From assembly GCA_023435645.1 (NCBI GenBank), contig JAEYRK010000079.1, positions 1 to 64,000 on the forward strand: a stretch of DNA of 64,000 nucleotides, read 5' to 3'. Below are positions 28,918-37,871 of the stretch, piece after piece. Positions within the stretch are counted from its first letter, which is position 1, and every line of letters begins with the position of its first letter. The notes under the pieces were generated by a model, which saw nothing but the letters and a program-made list of their open reading frames with translations, was not told where the DNA came from and made no database searches. The DNA comes from Bacillota bacterium (lineage in GTDB: Bacteria; Bacillota; Clostridia; Lachnospirales; Lachnospiraceae). The translations under genes and the position numbers were made by a program.

Positions 28918-29832
28918 TCAGGCCAGCTCTAGCAGCTTTAGTATCAGCGCCATACGCACATAGACTCCGAACTGTGCCTGCTTAAAATAAACAGCTCTTG
29001 GATCCTCATCCACCTCTACAGAGATTTCATTCACTCTCGGCAACGGATGAAGGACCAGCATATCCTCCTTTGCATAGGCCATTTTTTTCGCATCCAGGAT
29101 GTAGGTATCCTTAAGACGGATATAATCCTCCTCATTGAAGAAGCGTTCCTTCTGGACTCTGGTCATATAGAGGATATCTAGCTCGGGCATTACCTCCTCC
29201 AGCTTCCGTACCTCTTTATAGCTGATATGATTGGCCTCCAGGAGCTCCTCACGGATATAGGCAGGAATGGTCAGCTCCTCCGGAGAGATCAGGACGAAGC
29301 GAATATTCACATAACGGGCCAGAGCTCCGATTAGGGAATGTACGGTTCGGCCGAATTTCAGGTCACCACAAAAACCGACGGTTAAATGTGTTAATCGTCC
29401 TTTGAGATTTTGAATGGTTAATAAATCGGTAAAGGTTTGGGTGGGATGATTATGACCGCCGTCTCCGGCATTGATAACAGGAATAGAAGAATGAATAGAG
29501 GCTACATAGGGGGCGCCTTCCTTGGGATGGCGGATCGCACAGATATCTGCGTAGGAGGAAATAACTCGTATGGTATCGGCAACACTTTCACCTTTGGCTG
29601 CCGAGCTGGAATCGGCGGAGGAAAAACCAAGAATACTACCACCAAGATTAAGCATGGCAGCTTCGAAGCTAAGTCTTGTTCTGGTGCTTGGTTCGTAGAA
29701 TAGAGTGGCCAGCTTTTTACCATGGCACACATCAGCATATTTCTTCGGGCTTTTGATGATCTCCTCTGCCAATGATAGCAGCTCGTCCAGCTCAGAAACA
29801 GTTAGATCAGTCGGACTGATGATATGTCTCAT
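28918..29832 (-). CDS. pyrB: Aspartate carbamoyltransferase catalytic chain
   Basis: Catalyses carbamoyl phosphate plus aspartate to carbamoylaspartate, the first committed step of pyrimidine synthesis. The 304 residues carry the carbamoyl-phosphate site [11 protein letters not shown], the HPTQTFTDL motif and HPLPRV near the C-terminus. GGAGGTG directly before ATG 29832 sets the start; an upstream frame adds 21 residues without family support. The PyrB-PyrI arrangement implies the allosteric holoenzyme. No PyrR-type attenuator was recognised upstream. Confidence 0.96.
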   Translation of the reverse strand: MRHIISPTDLTVSELDELLSLAEEIIKSPKKYADVCHGKKLATLFYEPSTRTRLSFEAAMLNLGGSILGFSSADSSSAAKGESVADTIRVISSYADICAIRHPKEGAPYVASIHSSIPVINAGDGGHNHPTQTFTDLLTIQNLKGRLTHLTVGFCGDLKFGRTVHSLIGALARYVNIRFVLISPEELTIPAYIREELLEANHISYKEVRKLEEVMPELDILYMTRVQKERFFNEEDYIRLKDTYILDAKKMAYAKEDMLVLHPLPRVNEISVEVDEDPRAVYFKQAQFGVYVRMALILKLLELA

Positions 29833-30151
29833 AGACACCTCCATATGTGATTTTATTGCTATTTTAGAGACAAGGCCCGCAGTTTCCGGGTCCACATCCT
29901 AACTATTAATTCTAATCCATCTTTGTGGAAAATACAAATAGTATTTTTTAATAAATAGGATAGGTTTGAGTGATAAATATACTTCCTTTGACAGACATCT
30001 GTAAACATAACAGATCAATTACTGCTAGATATCCCGGTGCATAAAAAACAGATAAAAATGAATAAAAAATGAAAATGACATCAAATTAGCCTACACTTTT
30101 TCTCGGATTGTGGTATAATAATAGGATACAGTTCAAGAGAGGTGTGCGATT
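29833..30151. other. Divergent promoter region pyrB / SNF2 helicase
   Basis: For the + strand gene an extended -10 (TGG-TATAAT, TATAAT at 30114-30119) is clear, without a good -35. The pyrB side is AT-rich, with no assigned promoter. No gene is supported in the gap. Confidence 0.5.
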
Positions 30152-33100
30152 ATGATTCAGATTTCAAGGACGGGAATCAGAAATTTGGCTTCGAATGATA
30201 CAACCTATGCCAGAGGTCTGCAATATTATAAGGATAACAGAATTACCAATGCAACCTATTCCAATTCTACGAAGCAATATCGCTTGGTTGTCAAGGGTAA
30301 TTATAATTATTCTGTCCTTGTGGATGAGCAGGAGGATGGTTCCTTTGATTATAGCTGTAATTGCCCGTCCAGGCTGAAGGATCAGGGTGCCTGTAAGCAT
30401 GTTGTAGCTGCCCTGTTATTCATTTTAAAATATCAGGAACGCAGTATGCTGACAGAGACGAAATCTCCTGAGGAGAGAAAGATCATACAGATTCTGGACT
30501 ATTTCGTATCCCAGGAGGATTCGATGCTGGTAGGGGAAACCTTTCAGCTGGAAGCGATCATCAGCATACCCTCTATCCTGAAGGGTGAAGGCGGGAGAGC
30601 CTATGTTTCCCTTAAGGGGGGAAGCAATCGAAAGTATAAGGTTCAGACCATCAAAAAGTTTCTGGCAGATATCTATCATAATGAAAGCTTTGCCCTGGGG
30701 AAGGAATTTAAATATGTCAGTGGGGAGAGTAGCTTTGACCAAAGCTCCAAAACACTCCTTGATTATCTTCTTGAGATCTATGAGATTCAGGAGGTTATTG
30801 ACAGTACTCATTTTTCCAAGATTTTTTCTAAATCACAGATGCTTATCACGAAGAATATGCTGATTAAGCTATTGGAATTACTGAACAGCAGTAGCTTTAC
30901 ACTGGAGATGTACGGAAAGGTTTACAGTGATGTAGTATTCTGTAAGGGAAACCCGAAGGTATCCTATCAGCTGTCCATGGATGAAGACGCAATCACTGTG
31001 GATTATCAGGGGAAGGAAGCGGTACTACCCATTACGGAGACCGGTGAGCTTCTATTCTATGATGGGGCCATTTATCAGCCGGATAAGAAGTTCATACGGA
31101 ATTTCAAGCCCTTTTATAACAGTCTTGGGAAGGATAAGGAGCCTCTGGTGTTTCGGGGAGATAGCAAGAACAGCTTCCTTGAGCATGTCCTGCCTAGAAT
31201 CAGTGAGACAATGCTGCTGGATATTCCGGAGGAGCTGAAGAGTCGTTATATCACCTGCGATATGGAGGCCAAGCTCTATATTGATAAACATAAGCATGGG
31301 ATCAAGGCAGAGCTGAAATACCGTTATGGGGACTATGAGTTTAATTCCTTTGAGAATGCCTCCTCCGGTTCTTATATTATTGTCAGGCAGAGGGAGAAGG
31401 AGGATGCCATCATTGGCGATCTATTACAGCTGGGTTTCCTTCCTTATAAAAATTATTATTTACTGAAGGATGAGGATAGGATCTATGATTTCCTATCCGG
31501 TAGAGTTATGGAATTAGATAATAAGGCTGGCTTATTCTACTCTGAGGATTTTAAGAGACTGGGAATTCGTAATGCGGGAAGCTTTAAGGCCGGGGTGAAG
31601 GTAAATACCGGACTGAATATGCTGGAGCTGGATTTGGATTTTGAAGATATCCCGAAGGAGGAGCTGAAGGATCTCTTATATTCCTATCAGGTGAAGAAGA
31701 AATACTATCGGCTCAAGAACGGCAGCTTTGTTAATCTGGAGGATCAGAATCTAGGGGAGTTAACCAAGATCTTAAATTCTCTGAACCTTAGTAGTAAGAA
31801 TTATAATGAGGATACGCTTCTTCTGGAGAAACAGCATGCGGTTTATCTGGATAAGGCTTTTGTTGACCGGCAGTTCGCGCTGGAACGAGACCATAACTTC
31901 ATGGCCCTGACCGAGAAGATTTTAAATCCTGTTCGCACAGCGTATCAGCTCCCGGAAGGAATTCTGGCGACCCTAAGGCCCTATCAGGTGACCGGTTATA
32001 AATGGCTAAAGACCCTATCCGATAATGAACTGGGTGGAATCCTTGCTGATGATATGGGATTGGGAAAAACACTGCAATCCATTGTATATATCGCCTCTGA
32101 TATCACCAATAATCCGAAGCATGCACCCTTTTTGATCGTATGCCCGACCTCCCTAATTTACAATTGGCAGGATGAGATCGAGAACTTTGCACCCTTCATT
32201 AAAGCTGCGGTGGTCAGCGGTACACCACAGGAGCGTCAGGAGACCATCGGAAGGTATAAGGAATATGATGTCCTGATAACCTCCTATCCCTTAATCCGCA
32301 GGGATATTGCTCTCTATGAGAAGATTTATTTCCATACGGTATTTATCGATGAGGCTCAATACATTAAGAATGATTCATCCCTGAATGCAAAATCCGTCAA
32401 AAGGCTATTGTCGGACCATAAGTTTGCCCTGACCGGAACACCGATTGAGAACAGTCTGTCAGAGCTGTGGTCCATCTTTGACTTCATCATGCCGGGGTAT
32501 CTGAACAGCCACTCCAAATTCGTCGAGCATTATGAGAAGCCTATTATGAAGGAGGACCGGGAGGTATTGACGGATCTACACCAGCGCATCAATCCTTTTA
32601 TCTTAAGACGTATGAAAAAGGATGTTCTTACAGAGCTACCGGATAAATATGAGACGAAAATGCTGACGGAGCTGACAGAGGAGCAGAAGATGATCTATCT
32701 GTCCTTTCTGGAAAATATCCGTGGAGAGATCAATTCTGAGATTGAAGAGAAGGGCATAGAACGAAGCAGCATCAAGATTCTGGCAGCACTGACAAGACTC
32801 AGGCAGATCTGCTGCCATCCCTCCACCTTCCTGGAGAATTATCAGGGAGGGAGTGGTAAGCTGGAGCTTCTGATGGAGGTGATCCCGGATGCTATTGCGA
32901 ACGAGCACCGCGTACTGGTATTTTCCCAGTTTACCTCGATGCTCCGGATTATCGAGAATGAACTGAAGGATATGAACATTCCTTACTTCTATCTGGAGGG
33001 CAGTACCCCGACGGAGGATCGAAATGATTATGTGAAGCGCTTTAATGCAGGAGAGGGGAAGGTATTTCTGATATCCTTAAAGGCAGGAGGAACCGGACTT

Positions 33101-33367
33101 AATCTGACCGGAGCCGATACCGTAATCCATTATGATCCCTGGTGGAATCCTGCAGTCGAGGAGCAGGCCACGGATCGTGTCTATCGAATTGGTCAGCAGA
33201 ATAAGGTTCATGTCATGAAGCTGATTACAAAGGGAACGATTGAGGAGAAGATCTTTAAGCTGCAGAGAAAGAAGAAGGAGCTTTCAGACTCCATCATCAG
33301 CTCGAAGGAGGTATTCATCAATACCTTGACAAGAGAAGAGCTTGTGGAGCTATTTACTCCGATGTAG
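30152..33367 (+). CDS. SNF2-family helicase with SWIM zinc finger
   Basis: A 1071-residue Swi2/Snf2-type DNA-dependent ATPase. The N-terminus has a SWIM zinc finger (CNCPSRLKDQGACKH near 69-83), followed by a long SNF2-associated region to about 600. The motor has motif I DDMGLGKT near 632, motif II DEAQ near 733, TGTPIENS, and the C-terminal helicase lobe with VLVFSQFTSM and a GGTGLNLTGA...ATDRVYRIGQ ending. Such bacterial proteins are thought to remodel nucleoprotein or RNA polymerase complexes; the exact job is unknown. It lies divergent to pyrB, and no phage-defence partner genes adjoin it, so a housekeeping role is as likely as a defence role. Confidence 0.93.
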   Translation: MIQISRTGIRNLASNDTTYARGLQYYKDNRITNATYSNSTKQYRLVVKGNYNYSVLVDEQEDGSFDYSCNCPSRLKDQGACKHVVAALLFILKYQERSMLTETKSPEERKIIQILDYFVSQEDSMLVGETFQLEAIISIPSILKGEGGRAYVSLKGGSNRKYKVQTIKKFLADIYHNESFALGKEFKYVSGESSFDQSSKTLLDYLLEIYEIQEVIDSTHFSKIFSKSQMLITKNMLIKLLELLNSSSFTLEMYGKVYSDVVFCKGNPKVSYQLSMDEDAITVDYQGKEAVLPITETGELLFYDGAIYQPDKKFIRNFKPFYNSLGKDKEPLVFRGDSKNSFLEHVLPRISETMLLDIPEELKSRYITCDMEAKLYIDKHKHGIKAELKYRYGDYEFNSFENASSGSYIIVRQREKEDAIIGDLLQLGFLPYKNYYLLKDEDRIYDFLSGRVMELDNKAGLFYSEDFKRLGIRNAGSFKAGVKVNTGLNMLELDLDFEDIPKEELKDLLYSYQVKKKYYRLKNGSFVNLEDQNLGELTKILNSLNLSSKNYNEDTLLLEKQHAVYLDKAFVDRQFALERDHNFMALTEKILNPVRTAYQLPEGILATLRPYQVTGYKWLKTLSDNELGGILADDMGLGKTLQSIVYIASDITNNPKHAPFLIVCPTSLIYNWQDEIENFAPFIKAAVVSGTPQERQETIGRYKEYDVLITSYPLIRRDIALYEKIYFHTVFIDEAQYIKNDSSLNAKSVKRLLSDHKFALTGTPIENSLSELWSIFDFIMPGYLNSHSKFVEHYEKPIMKEDREVLTDLHQRINPFILRRMKKDVLTELPDKYETKMLTELTEEQKMIYLSFLENIRGEINSEIEEKGIERSSIKILAALTRLRQICCHPSTFLENYQGGSGKLELLMEVIPDAIANEHRVLVFSQFTSMLRIIENELKDMNIPYFYLEGSTPTEDRNDYVKRFNAGEGKVFLISLKAGGTGLNLTGADTVIHYDPWWNPAVEEQATDRVYRIGQQNKVHVMKLITKGTIEEKIFKLQRKKKELSDSIISSKEVFINTLTREELVELFTPM

Positions 33368-33369
33368 GA

Positions 33370-33491
33370 AGGAGCTGTTTCAAAATAGCATAAAAAGATA
33401 CAAGAAGCCTTATATGTTTCCCGTAATGCACTGTTTGGGGAACATATAGGGCCTCTTGTATCTACATGACTATAATGAAACAGCCCCTTTT
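33370..33491 (+). terminator. 120-nt near-perfect hairpin, terminator or MITE-like element
   Basis: Four successive helices stack into one long stem: GCTGTTTCA with TGAAACAGC at the base, ATAG/CTAT, GATACAAGA with TCTTGTATC, and a GCC...CCC arm with its complement (two G-U). The loop is 14 bases and TTTT follows on the + strand. It lies between convergent SNF2 and bioY genes. Its length greatly exceeds a normal terminator. Confidence 0.75.
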
Positions 33492-33520
33492 GGTATCGTG
33501 TGTGATTAGTGCTTTAGGGC

Positions 33521-34105
33521 TCAGATTATCTTAATATCACGGAAAGCCTTTCGTAAGGATACCCGGATGACCTGACTGAAGCTTACTGCCAGGGTAATTT
33601 TAATCAAGTCAAACAGGACATAAGGATAGACACATAGAGCAAGTGCCTTCCTAAGACCGGAGCCGGTACTGAAGGAGAACCACAGGGAACCGAACAGATA
33701 GCAGAGCAATAAGGAGAATATCATACCCACAGTCAGAGCTACGATGTTCCATTTCTTCGCATAACGGTAGCTGAGGGAGGTAAGTAATGCCATAAAGGGA
33801 TAAGCCATGATGAAGCCGCCCGTCACTCCTGTCAGAGCGGGAAGGCCACCTCTCATATTTGCAAATACAGGAAGGCCGAAGGCACCTAACAGGATATAGG
33901 AGATGACCGACAATAAGGCATACCTGGGGGGCAGCAGTGCACCAATCAGGTAGATGGCAAAGAGCGAAAGGGTGAAGGGGATTGGCTGGGTCGGAATTGT
34001 AATCTGTGCCAGGACACAGAGGAGTGCAGTAAACATACTGGTCAGAACCAGCCCTGTGATACTGATGAGCTGCTTCGGCTTTGTCTTCGCATTCAGTTGT
34101 TCCAT
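33521..34105 (-). CDS. bioY: Biotin transporter substrate-binding subunit BioY
   Basis: The S component of an ECF-type biotin importer, a membrane protein of about six helices. The 194 residues show the family signature region: TIPTQPIPFTLSLFAIYLIG and GLPALTGVTGGFIMAYPFMA. Two in-frame upstream starts exist, but GAGGA eight bases before ATG 34105 decides the start. It follows birA by 105 bases on the same strand and is probably in the BirA-controlled transcript. No ECF ATPase genes lie nearby; it would use the shared module encoded elsewhere. Confidence 0.93.
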   Translation of the reverse strand: MEQLNAKTKPKQLISITGLVLTSMFTALLCVLAQITIPTQPIPFTLSLFAIYLIGALLPPRYALLSVISYILLGAFGLPVFANMRGGLPALTGVTGGFIMAYPFMALLTSLSYRYAKKWNIVALTVGMIFSLLLCYLFGSLWFSFSTGSGLRKALALCVYPYVLFDLIKITLAVSFSQVIRVSLRKAFRDIKII

Positions 34106-34210
34106 GATATTTTTCCTCAGGAGCATGGGATAAAAGACTCCTGTTTCCTTTCTTTCATTCAATGAAGTTACGGTGTTACTATTTATGATAGTAGGTGGCA
34201 TTGCCAGCTC

Positions 34211-35191
34211 TTATCCCTTTAACGGTCTTATGCTTACTTCACCGGAGGAGAGGGTTTCTATGGTCTGGTCCTCATATTCCACAATCAATCGGGCCTGATC
34301 GTCGATATCCAGAGCTTTCGCCGGCCTGCTTTCATTTCCCTTCAGAACCAGGATATGCTTCCCGAGGATGATCTGACGTTTACGATATTCTGCAAGATAC
34401 TTACGGTCTGCCAGGGAGTCCATGCATTCGGCCATTTGGTTCAAAATCTCTGCTGTCAGCAGAGAAGTGACCGGCTGATCCTCGGGCTTGTGGGTGAAGA
34501 GGGATCCGGCAATTCCCTGAATGGAATCCGGGAAATTGCTTGTAGAGACATTCACACCGATTCCCACAACCGCATATTCTAAGCCTCCGTTTTCAAAGTT
34601 GATGGACGCCTCGGTAAGGATGCCGCAGACCTTTCTTCCCTCCACAAAGATATCGTTCACCCATTTGATACCAGCCTTGACCCCGGCAGTTTTCTCGATC
34701 GCTTTGGCTACCGCAACGGCTGTTCCTGTAGTGATCAGCAGGGAATTCTCCAGATTAAGCTGAGGACGTAGAATCAGTGAGAGGTAAATTCCTGTGGAGC
34801 CGGGAGAGTAGAAGCTTCTTCCCATCCGTCCTTTGCCCTCGGTCTGTTCACCGGCAATGATTACAGTTCCATCCCTTGCCCCTTCTGCAGCCAGGGCCTT
34901 CGCTATGGTATTGGTCGAGGTGACACATTGACGTACATCCAGGATAAAACCGGCTGCTTTGCCCTGAAGGTAAGGGCGTATGCTCTCGGCAGACAGGATA
35001 TCGTTATGAGGCAACAGGCAATACCCCCGATTGGTAGCGGCGGTAATCCGGTAACCGTCCTTTTGCAAAGCCTTCACTGCCTTCCATACGGAGCTGCGGG
35101 TGACAAAGAGACTTTCTGCAAGTCTGGCGCCATTGACGCTGTTACCGCGGTTCTCCTCCAATATTTGTAATACCTGATGCTTTAATTCCAT
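34211..35191 (-). CDS. birA: Bifunctional biotin-protein ligase and biotin repressor
   Basis: BirA attaches biotin to carboxylase carrier domains and, as biotinoyl-AMP complex, represses biotin genes. The 326-residue group II protein has an N-terminal winged helix (about 1-65; ARLAESLFVTRSSVWKAVKAL), the ligase core with KGRMGRSFYSP near 115, KWVNDIF near 178, and a C-terminal SH3-like domain. An upstream operator overlaps its promoter, so it represses its own operon with bioY. The start ATG follows AAAGGA. Confidence 0.96.
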   Translation of the reverse strand: MELKHQVLQILEENRGNSVNGARLAESLFVTRSSVWKAVKALQKDGYRITAATNRGYCLLPHNDILSAESIRPYLQGKAAGFILDVRQCVTSTNTIAKALAAEGARDGTVIIAGEQTEGKGRMGRSFYSPGSTGIYLSLILRPQLNLENSLLITTGTAVAVAKAIEKTAGVKAGIKWVNDIFVEGRKVCGILTEASINFENGGLEYAVVGIGVNVSTSNFPDSIQGIAGSLFTHKPEDQPVTSLLTAEILNQMAECMDSLADRKYLAEYRKRQIILGKHILVLKGNESRPAKALDIDDQARLIVEYEDQTIETLSSGEVSIRPLKG

Positions 35192-35219
35192 TGGTATCGA
35201 TCCTTTGCATTATGATGTA

Positions 35220-35274
35220 ACAGTATAACAGACCTAAAATCATTGTCAACCATTTACCAATAAAGAGTCGACAA
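35220..35274 (-). promoter_or_regulatory. BirA operator and promoter of birA-bioY
   Basis: TTGTCAAC at 35243-35250 and GTCGACAA at 35267-35274 form an inverted repeat with one mismatch and a 16-base spacer, matching the known BirA operator pattern TTGTNAAC-N14..16-GTTNACAA. On the minus strand the inner half holds -35 TTGACA, followed by a 16-base spacer and -10 TATACT (about 35221-35226). Binding would therefore occlude the promoter. Confidence 0.85.
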
Positions 35275-35334
35275 TTAAATGATAAGGCAACACAATATTA
35301 ATCAGAAATACATACAAAAGGAAAATGGGCAAAT

Positions 35335-35388
35335 AAAAGAAAAATACCTGTTCTCAGCATCCCGAAGGGGTAGGAAAACAGGTATTTC
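35335..35388 (-). terminator. Terminator of the zinc-ribbon gene
   Basis: On the minus strand AAATACCTGTTTTCC pairs with GAGAACAGGTATTT, followed by TTCTTTT. It lies immediately after the stop codon. Confidence 0.85.
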
Positions 35389-35390
35389 AT

Positions 35391-36401
35391 TTAGGATATT
35401 ACATCTGTATCAAAGTTGGCATTATAGAAATCCTCAATCAGGCGGTCCAAATAATCTGCATTTTGCCCGGGGAAATTCTCTAGGAGCTTCTCCTTAATGA
35501 TATCGGTTACACGGATATAATTTAGTTCCGCTGAGAGAGTTTCATCACTCAAGGAGTTCAGATAATCGTTGGTCACATGGATACTAAGCCATTCATTGAT
35601 TTGCTCTGTTATTTTCTTCTCATCTTCAATCTCCAGCTGTAGCTCCTTCGCCTTTCTCTGGGTTGATATGCCGACTGTGATAAAGAATAGGAAGAGAGCG
35701 CCCATAACGGTATTCGGAATGATGCCATTCAGTATGGACAAAACCCCGGTAATATTCAGCAGGACAAAGATTACACCGAGAAATCCCAGTCCCAGGAAAA
35801 CTCCGACAGTAGCATGATAATCCTTATATTTCTCTGCTTTCAGGACATAGGTAGCCGGTACGATTTCCTCGGCCTCTTCTTCCTCAGTCTCCTCCTGTTC
35901 AGGAGTCTTCTGATTCCAGGTGTCCCGGTAGAGGGCAGCACCCTGTGTCAGTTTCTCTGAATCCGGCATTAACGGAATCTCTTCTGAAGTCTCGGCAGCT
36001 ACCTCGACATCAGATTCCACATCCTCTGTCTCCTCCGGGTCGTCCTCCGGGGCCTCTGATGATTTCTCCGACTCCTCAGTTTTTTCGTTCTCCAGACCAT
36101 TCTCATGACGCTCACGCTCAACGAAATAAAACGCCTGATATAGCTTCTGGGCAGCCTTACGCTGATCTGAGGGGATAAACACAATGTAAGCTCCCAGCTC
36201 ATCATTGAAACGGATTACTGACTTTAAGTCTGAATATGAAAAATACTTAGCAAGCTTCTCTGCGATGCTCTTTGCTTCTGATTGGAAAAACGGTATGAAT
36301 TCCTCTACCACCGGTAATTCATCGACCAGATCTACCTTGCAATCACTACAGGTGCTATAACCTTCCTGAAACTCATTCTTACACTTGGGACACCAGGGCA
36401 T
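35391..36401 (-). CDS. Zinc-ribbon membrane protein, unknown function
   Basis: The 336-residue product opens with a zinc ribbon (CPKC...CSDC within the first 25 residues), followed by an alpha/beta segment (about 30-90) reminiscent of DUF2007-like signal-transducing domains. Then come a very acidic Glu-rich linker (about 95-175), two membrane helices (about 198-250) and a cytoplasmic C-terminal helical domain. The function is unknown. It lies 162 bases after tyrS; the gap holds a structured leader. GGAG eight bases before the ATG sets the start. Confidence 0.7.
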   Translation of the reverse strand: MPWCPKCKNEFQEGYSTCSDCKVDLVDELPVVEEFIPFFQSEAKSIAEKLAKYFSYSDLKSVIRFNDELGAYIVFIPSDQRKAAQKLYQAFYFVERERHENGLENEKTEESEKSSEAPEDDPEETEDVESDVEVAAETSEEIPLMPDSEKLTQGAALYRDTWNQKTPEQEETEEEEAEEIVPATYVLKAEKYKDYHATVGVFLGLGFLGVIFVLLNITGVLSILNGIIPNTVMGALFLFFITVGISTQRKAKELQLEIEDEKKITEQINEWLSIHVTNDYLNSLSDETLSAELNYIRVTDIIKEKLLENFPGQNADYLDRLIEDFYNANFDTDVIS

Positions 36402-36530
36402 AATTTCAACTCCATTCTTATAGATTCGGAGGTTCCGGTCAACCTAAGCCGGTTTACAGACCGTAAGCTAGCAGGTTCCTCCGTTAAGCACAGACATAAA
36501 GTCTGCGGAAGCCTTTCTCTATTGTAGTTA
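36402..36530 (-). ncRNA. Structured leader upstream of the zinc-ribbon gene
   Basis: On the minus strand a three-tier hairpin can be drawn. In + coordinates these are GGAGG 36428-36432 with CCTCC 36478-36482, AACCT 36441-36445 with AGGTT 36473-36477, and CGGT 36450-36453 with ACCG 36460-36463. Just upstream, CAGAC 36491-36495 pairs with GTCTG 36501-36505, and a CCG/CGG pair competes with the large stem. A TACAAT -10-like box upstream would start RNA at this structure. The class is not recognised. Confidence 0.45.
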
Positions 36531-36563
36531 AGGATAGGCATTTCTGTTATAAGAGCTAGTACA

Positions 36564-37793
36564 TTATTCTGCCATGAAGCGGTGATAAGCCTTCTTGCCT
36601 TTTCTTACCAGAAGAGCTCCGTCCGCATCAAAATCCTGATCAGTGAATACCCGGTCAAAGTCTTCAATCTTCACCTCGTTCACAGTGACACCGCCTTGCT
36701 GGATCGTACGTCTTGCATCGGAGCGGGAGGTGGCGAGCTTCGCATCACACATAAGAGTGATCAGATCGATTCCCTCTGCAAACTTGTCAGCAGGATAAGT
36801 GGTAGTGGGGATGTCCTCGGATTTCATGCCGCCGCCGAATAAAGCCCTAGCAGCTTCTTGAGCCTTTTTCGCTTCCTCCTCCCCATGAACGATCTTGGTG
36901 ATCTCATAGGCAAGAACCTCCTTGGCATAATTGATCTCAGCATCCTTTAGAGCACCGAGCCTTCTGACCTCGTCCATTGGAAGGAAGGTTAGGAGACCTA
37001 AGCATTCCTCCACCTTCACATCCTCGATGTTCCTCCAGTACTGGTAGAACTCGTAGGGACTTGTCTTATTGGGATCCAGCCATACCGCACCCTTCATGGT
37101 CTTACCCATCTTAATACCTTCACTGGTGGTTAGGAGCTTAAAGGTGAGACCGAAGGCAGGCTTAGCCTCCTTACGACGGATTAAGTCCACACCGCCCAGA
37201 ATATTGGACCACTGATCATTACCGCCGAGCTGCAGGGTACAGCCATATAGTTTATTAAGCTTCCAGAAATCATAGGATTGCATCAGCATATAGTTGAACT
37301 CGAAGAAGGTGAGCCCCTTCTCCATCCGCTGCTTATAACAATCCGCTGTCAGCATCTTATTGACCGAGAAATGGATTCCGATTTCTCTAAGGAACTCCAC
37401 ATAATTTAAATCCAGTAGCCAGTCCGCATTGTTTGCCAGGATTGCTCTGTCATTTTCAAAATCAATAAATTTCGCCAGCTGTCTGTGAAAGCAGTCGGCA
37501 TTGTGCTGTATGGTTTCGATGGTCATCAGGGTACGCATATCGGATTTGCCGGTCGGATCTCCGATCATGGTAGTACCACCGCCAAGCAAGGCAATTGGTC
37601 TGTGCCCGGCACGCTGCATATGCATCATTGCCATAACGGTAAGGAAATGCCCCGCAGTCAAGCTGTCCGCTGTAGCATCAAAGCCTATATAAAAGGTAAC
37701 AGATTCCCTTCCCAGTAGTTCTCTAATCTCCTCATGGGTTTCCTGTTCGATAAACCCTCGTTCTTTCAGAATGTCATAAACATTCGTAGACAT
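36564..37793 (-). CDS. tyrS: Tyrosine-tRNA ligase
   Basis: Class I synthetase for tRNA-Tyr. The 409 residues show the HIGH-like region [17 protein letters not shown], the tyrosine-site residues in MLMQSYDF and QLGGNDQW, and the KMSKS-like loop as KMGKT, followed by a C-terminal S4 RNA-binding domain (about 345-405). AAGGAGG precedes the ATG. A sigma-A promoter lies in the 78-base gap upstream; no T-box is present, in contrast to thrS. Confidence 0.97.
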   Translation of the reverse strand: MSTNVYDILKERGFIEQETHEEIRELLGRESVTFYIGFDATADSLTAGHFLTVMAMMHMQRAGHRPIALLGGGTTMIGDPTGKSDMRTLMTIETIQHNADCFHRQLAKFIDFENDRAILANNADWLLDLNYVEFLREIGIHFSVNKMLTADCYKQRMEKGLTFFEFNYMLMQSYDFWKLNKLYGCTLQLGGNDQWSNILGGVDLIRRKEAKPAFGLTFKLLTTSEGIKMGKTMKGAVWLDPNKTSPYEFYQYWRNIEDVKVEECLGLLTFLPMDEVRRLGALKDAEINYAKEVLAYEITKIVHGEEEAKKAQEAARALFGGGMKSEDIPTTTYPADKFAEGIDLITLMCDAKLATSRSDARRTIQQGGVTVNEVKIEDFDRVFTDQDFDADGALLVRKGKKAYHRFMAE

Positions 37794-37837
37794 CGGTATT
37801 CCTCCTTGTAATGATTGTCCTTTTCATAACTAAAGAC

Positions 37838-37866
37838 ATTATAAATGAAAAGCTTTTATTTTTCAA
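37838..37866 (-). promoter_or_regulatory. Promoter of tyrS
   Basis: On the minus strand TTGAAA (37861-37866), spacer 17, TATAAT (37838-37843). It lies at the end of the upstream acyltransferase gene. Confidence 0.8.
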
Positions 37867-37871
37867 TGAAA

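Noticed and set aside
30152..33367. SNF2 gene as a phage-defence system component
   Set aside because: No nuclease, methylase or other defence partner lies next to it; neighbours are pyrB and bioY.
35279..35497. 72-residue plus-strand frame before and inside the zinc-ribbon gene end
   Set aside because: It covers a minus-strand terminator and the 3' end of a supported gene; no ribosome site.
36332..36541. 69-residue minus-strand frame overlapping the zinc-ribbon gene start
   Set aside because: It is out of frame with the gene, covers the leader hairpins and has no ribosome site.
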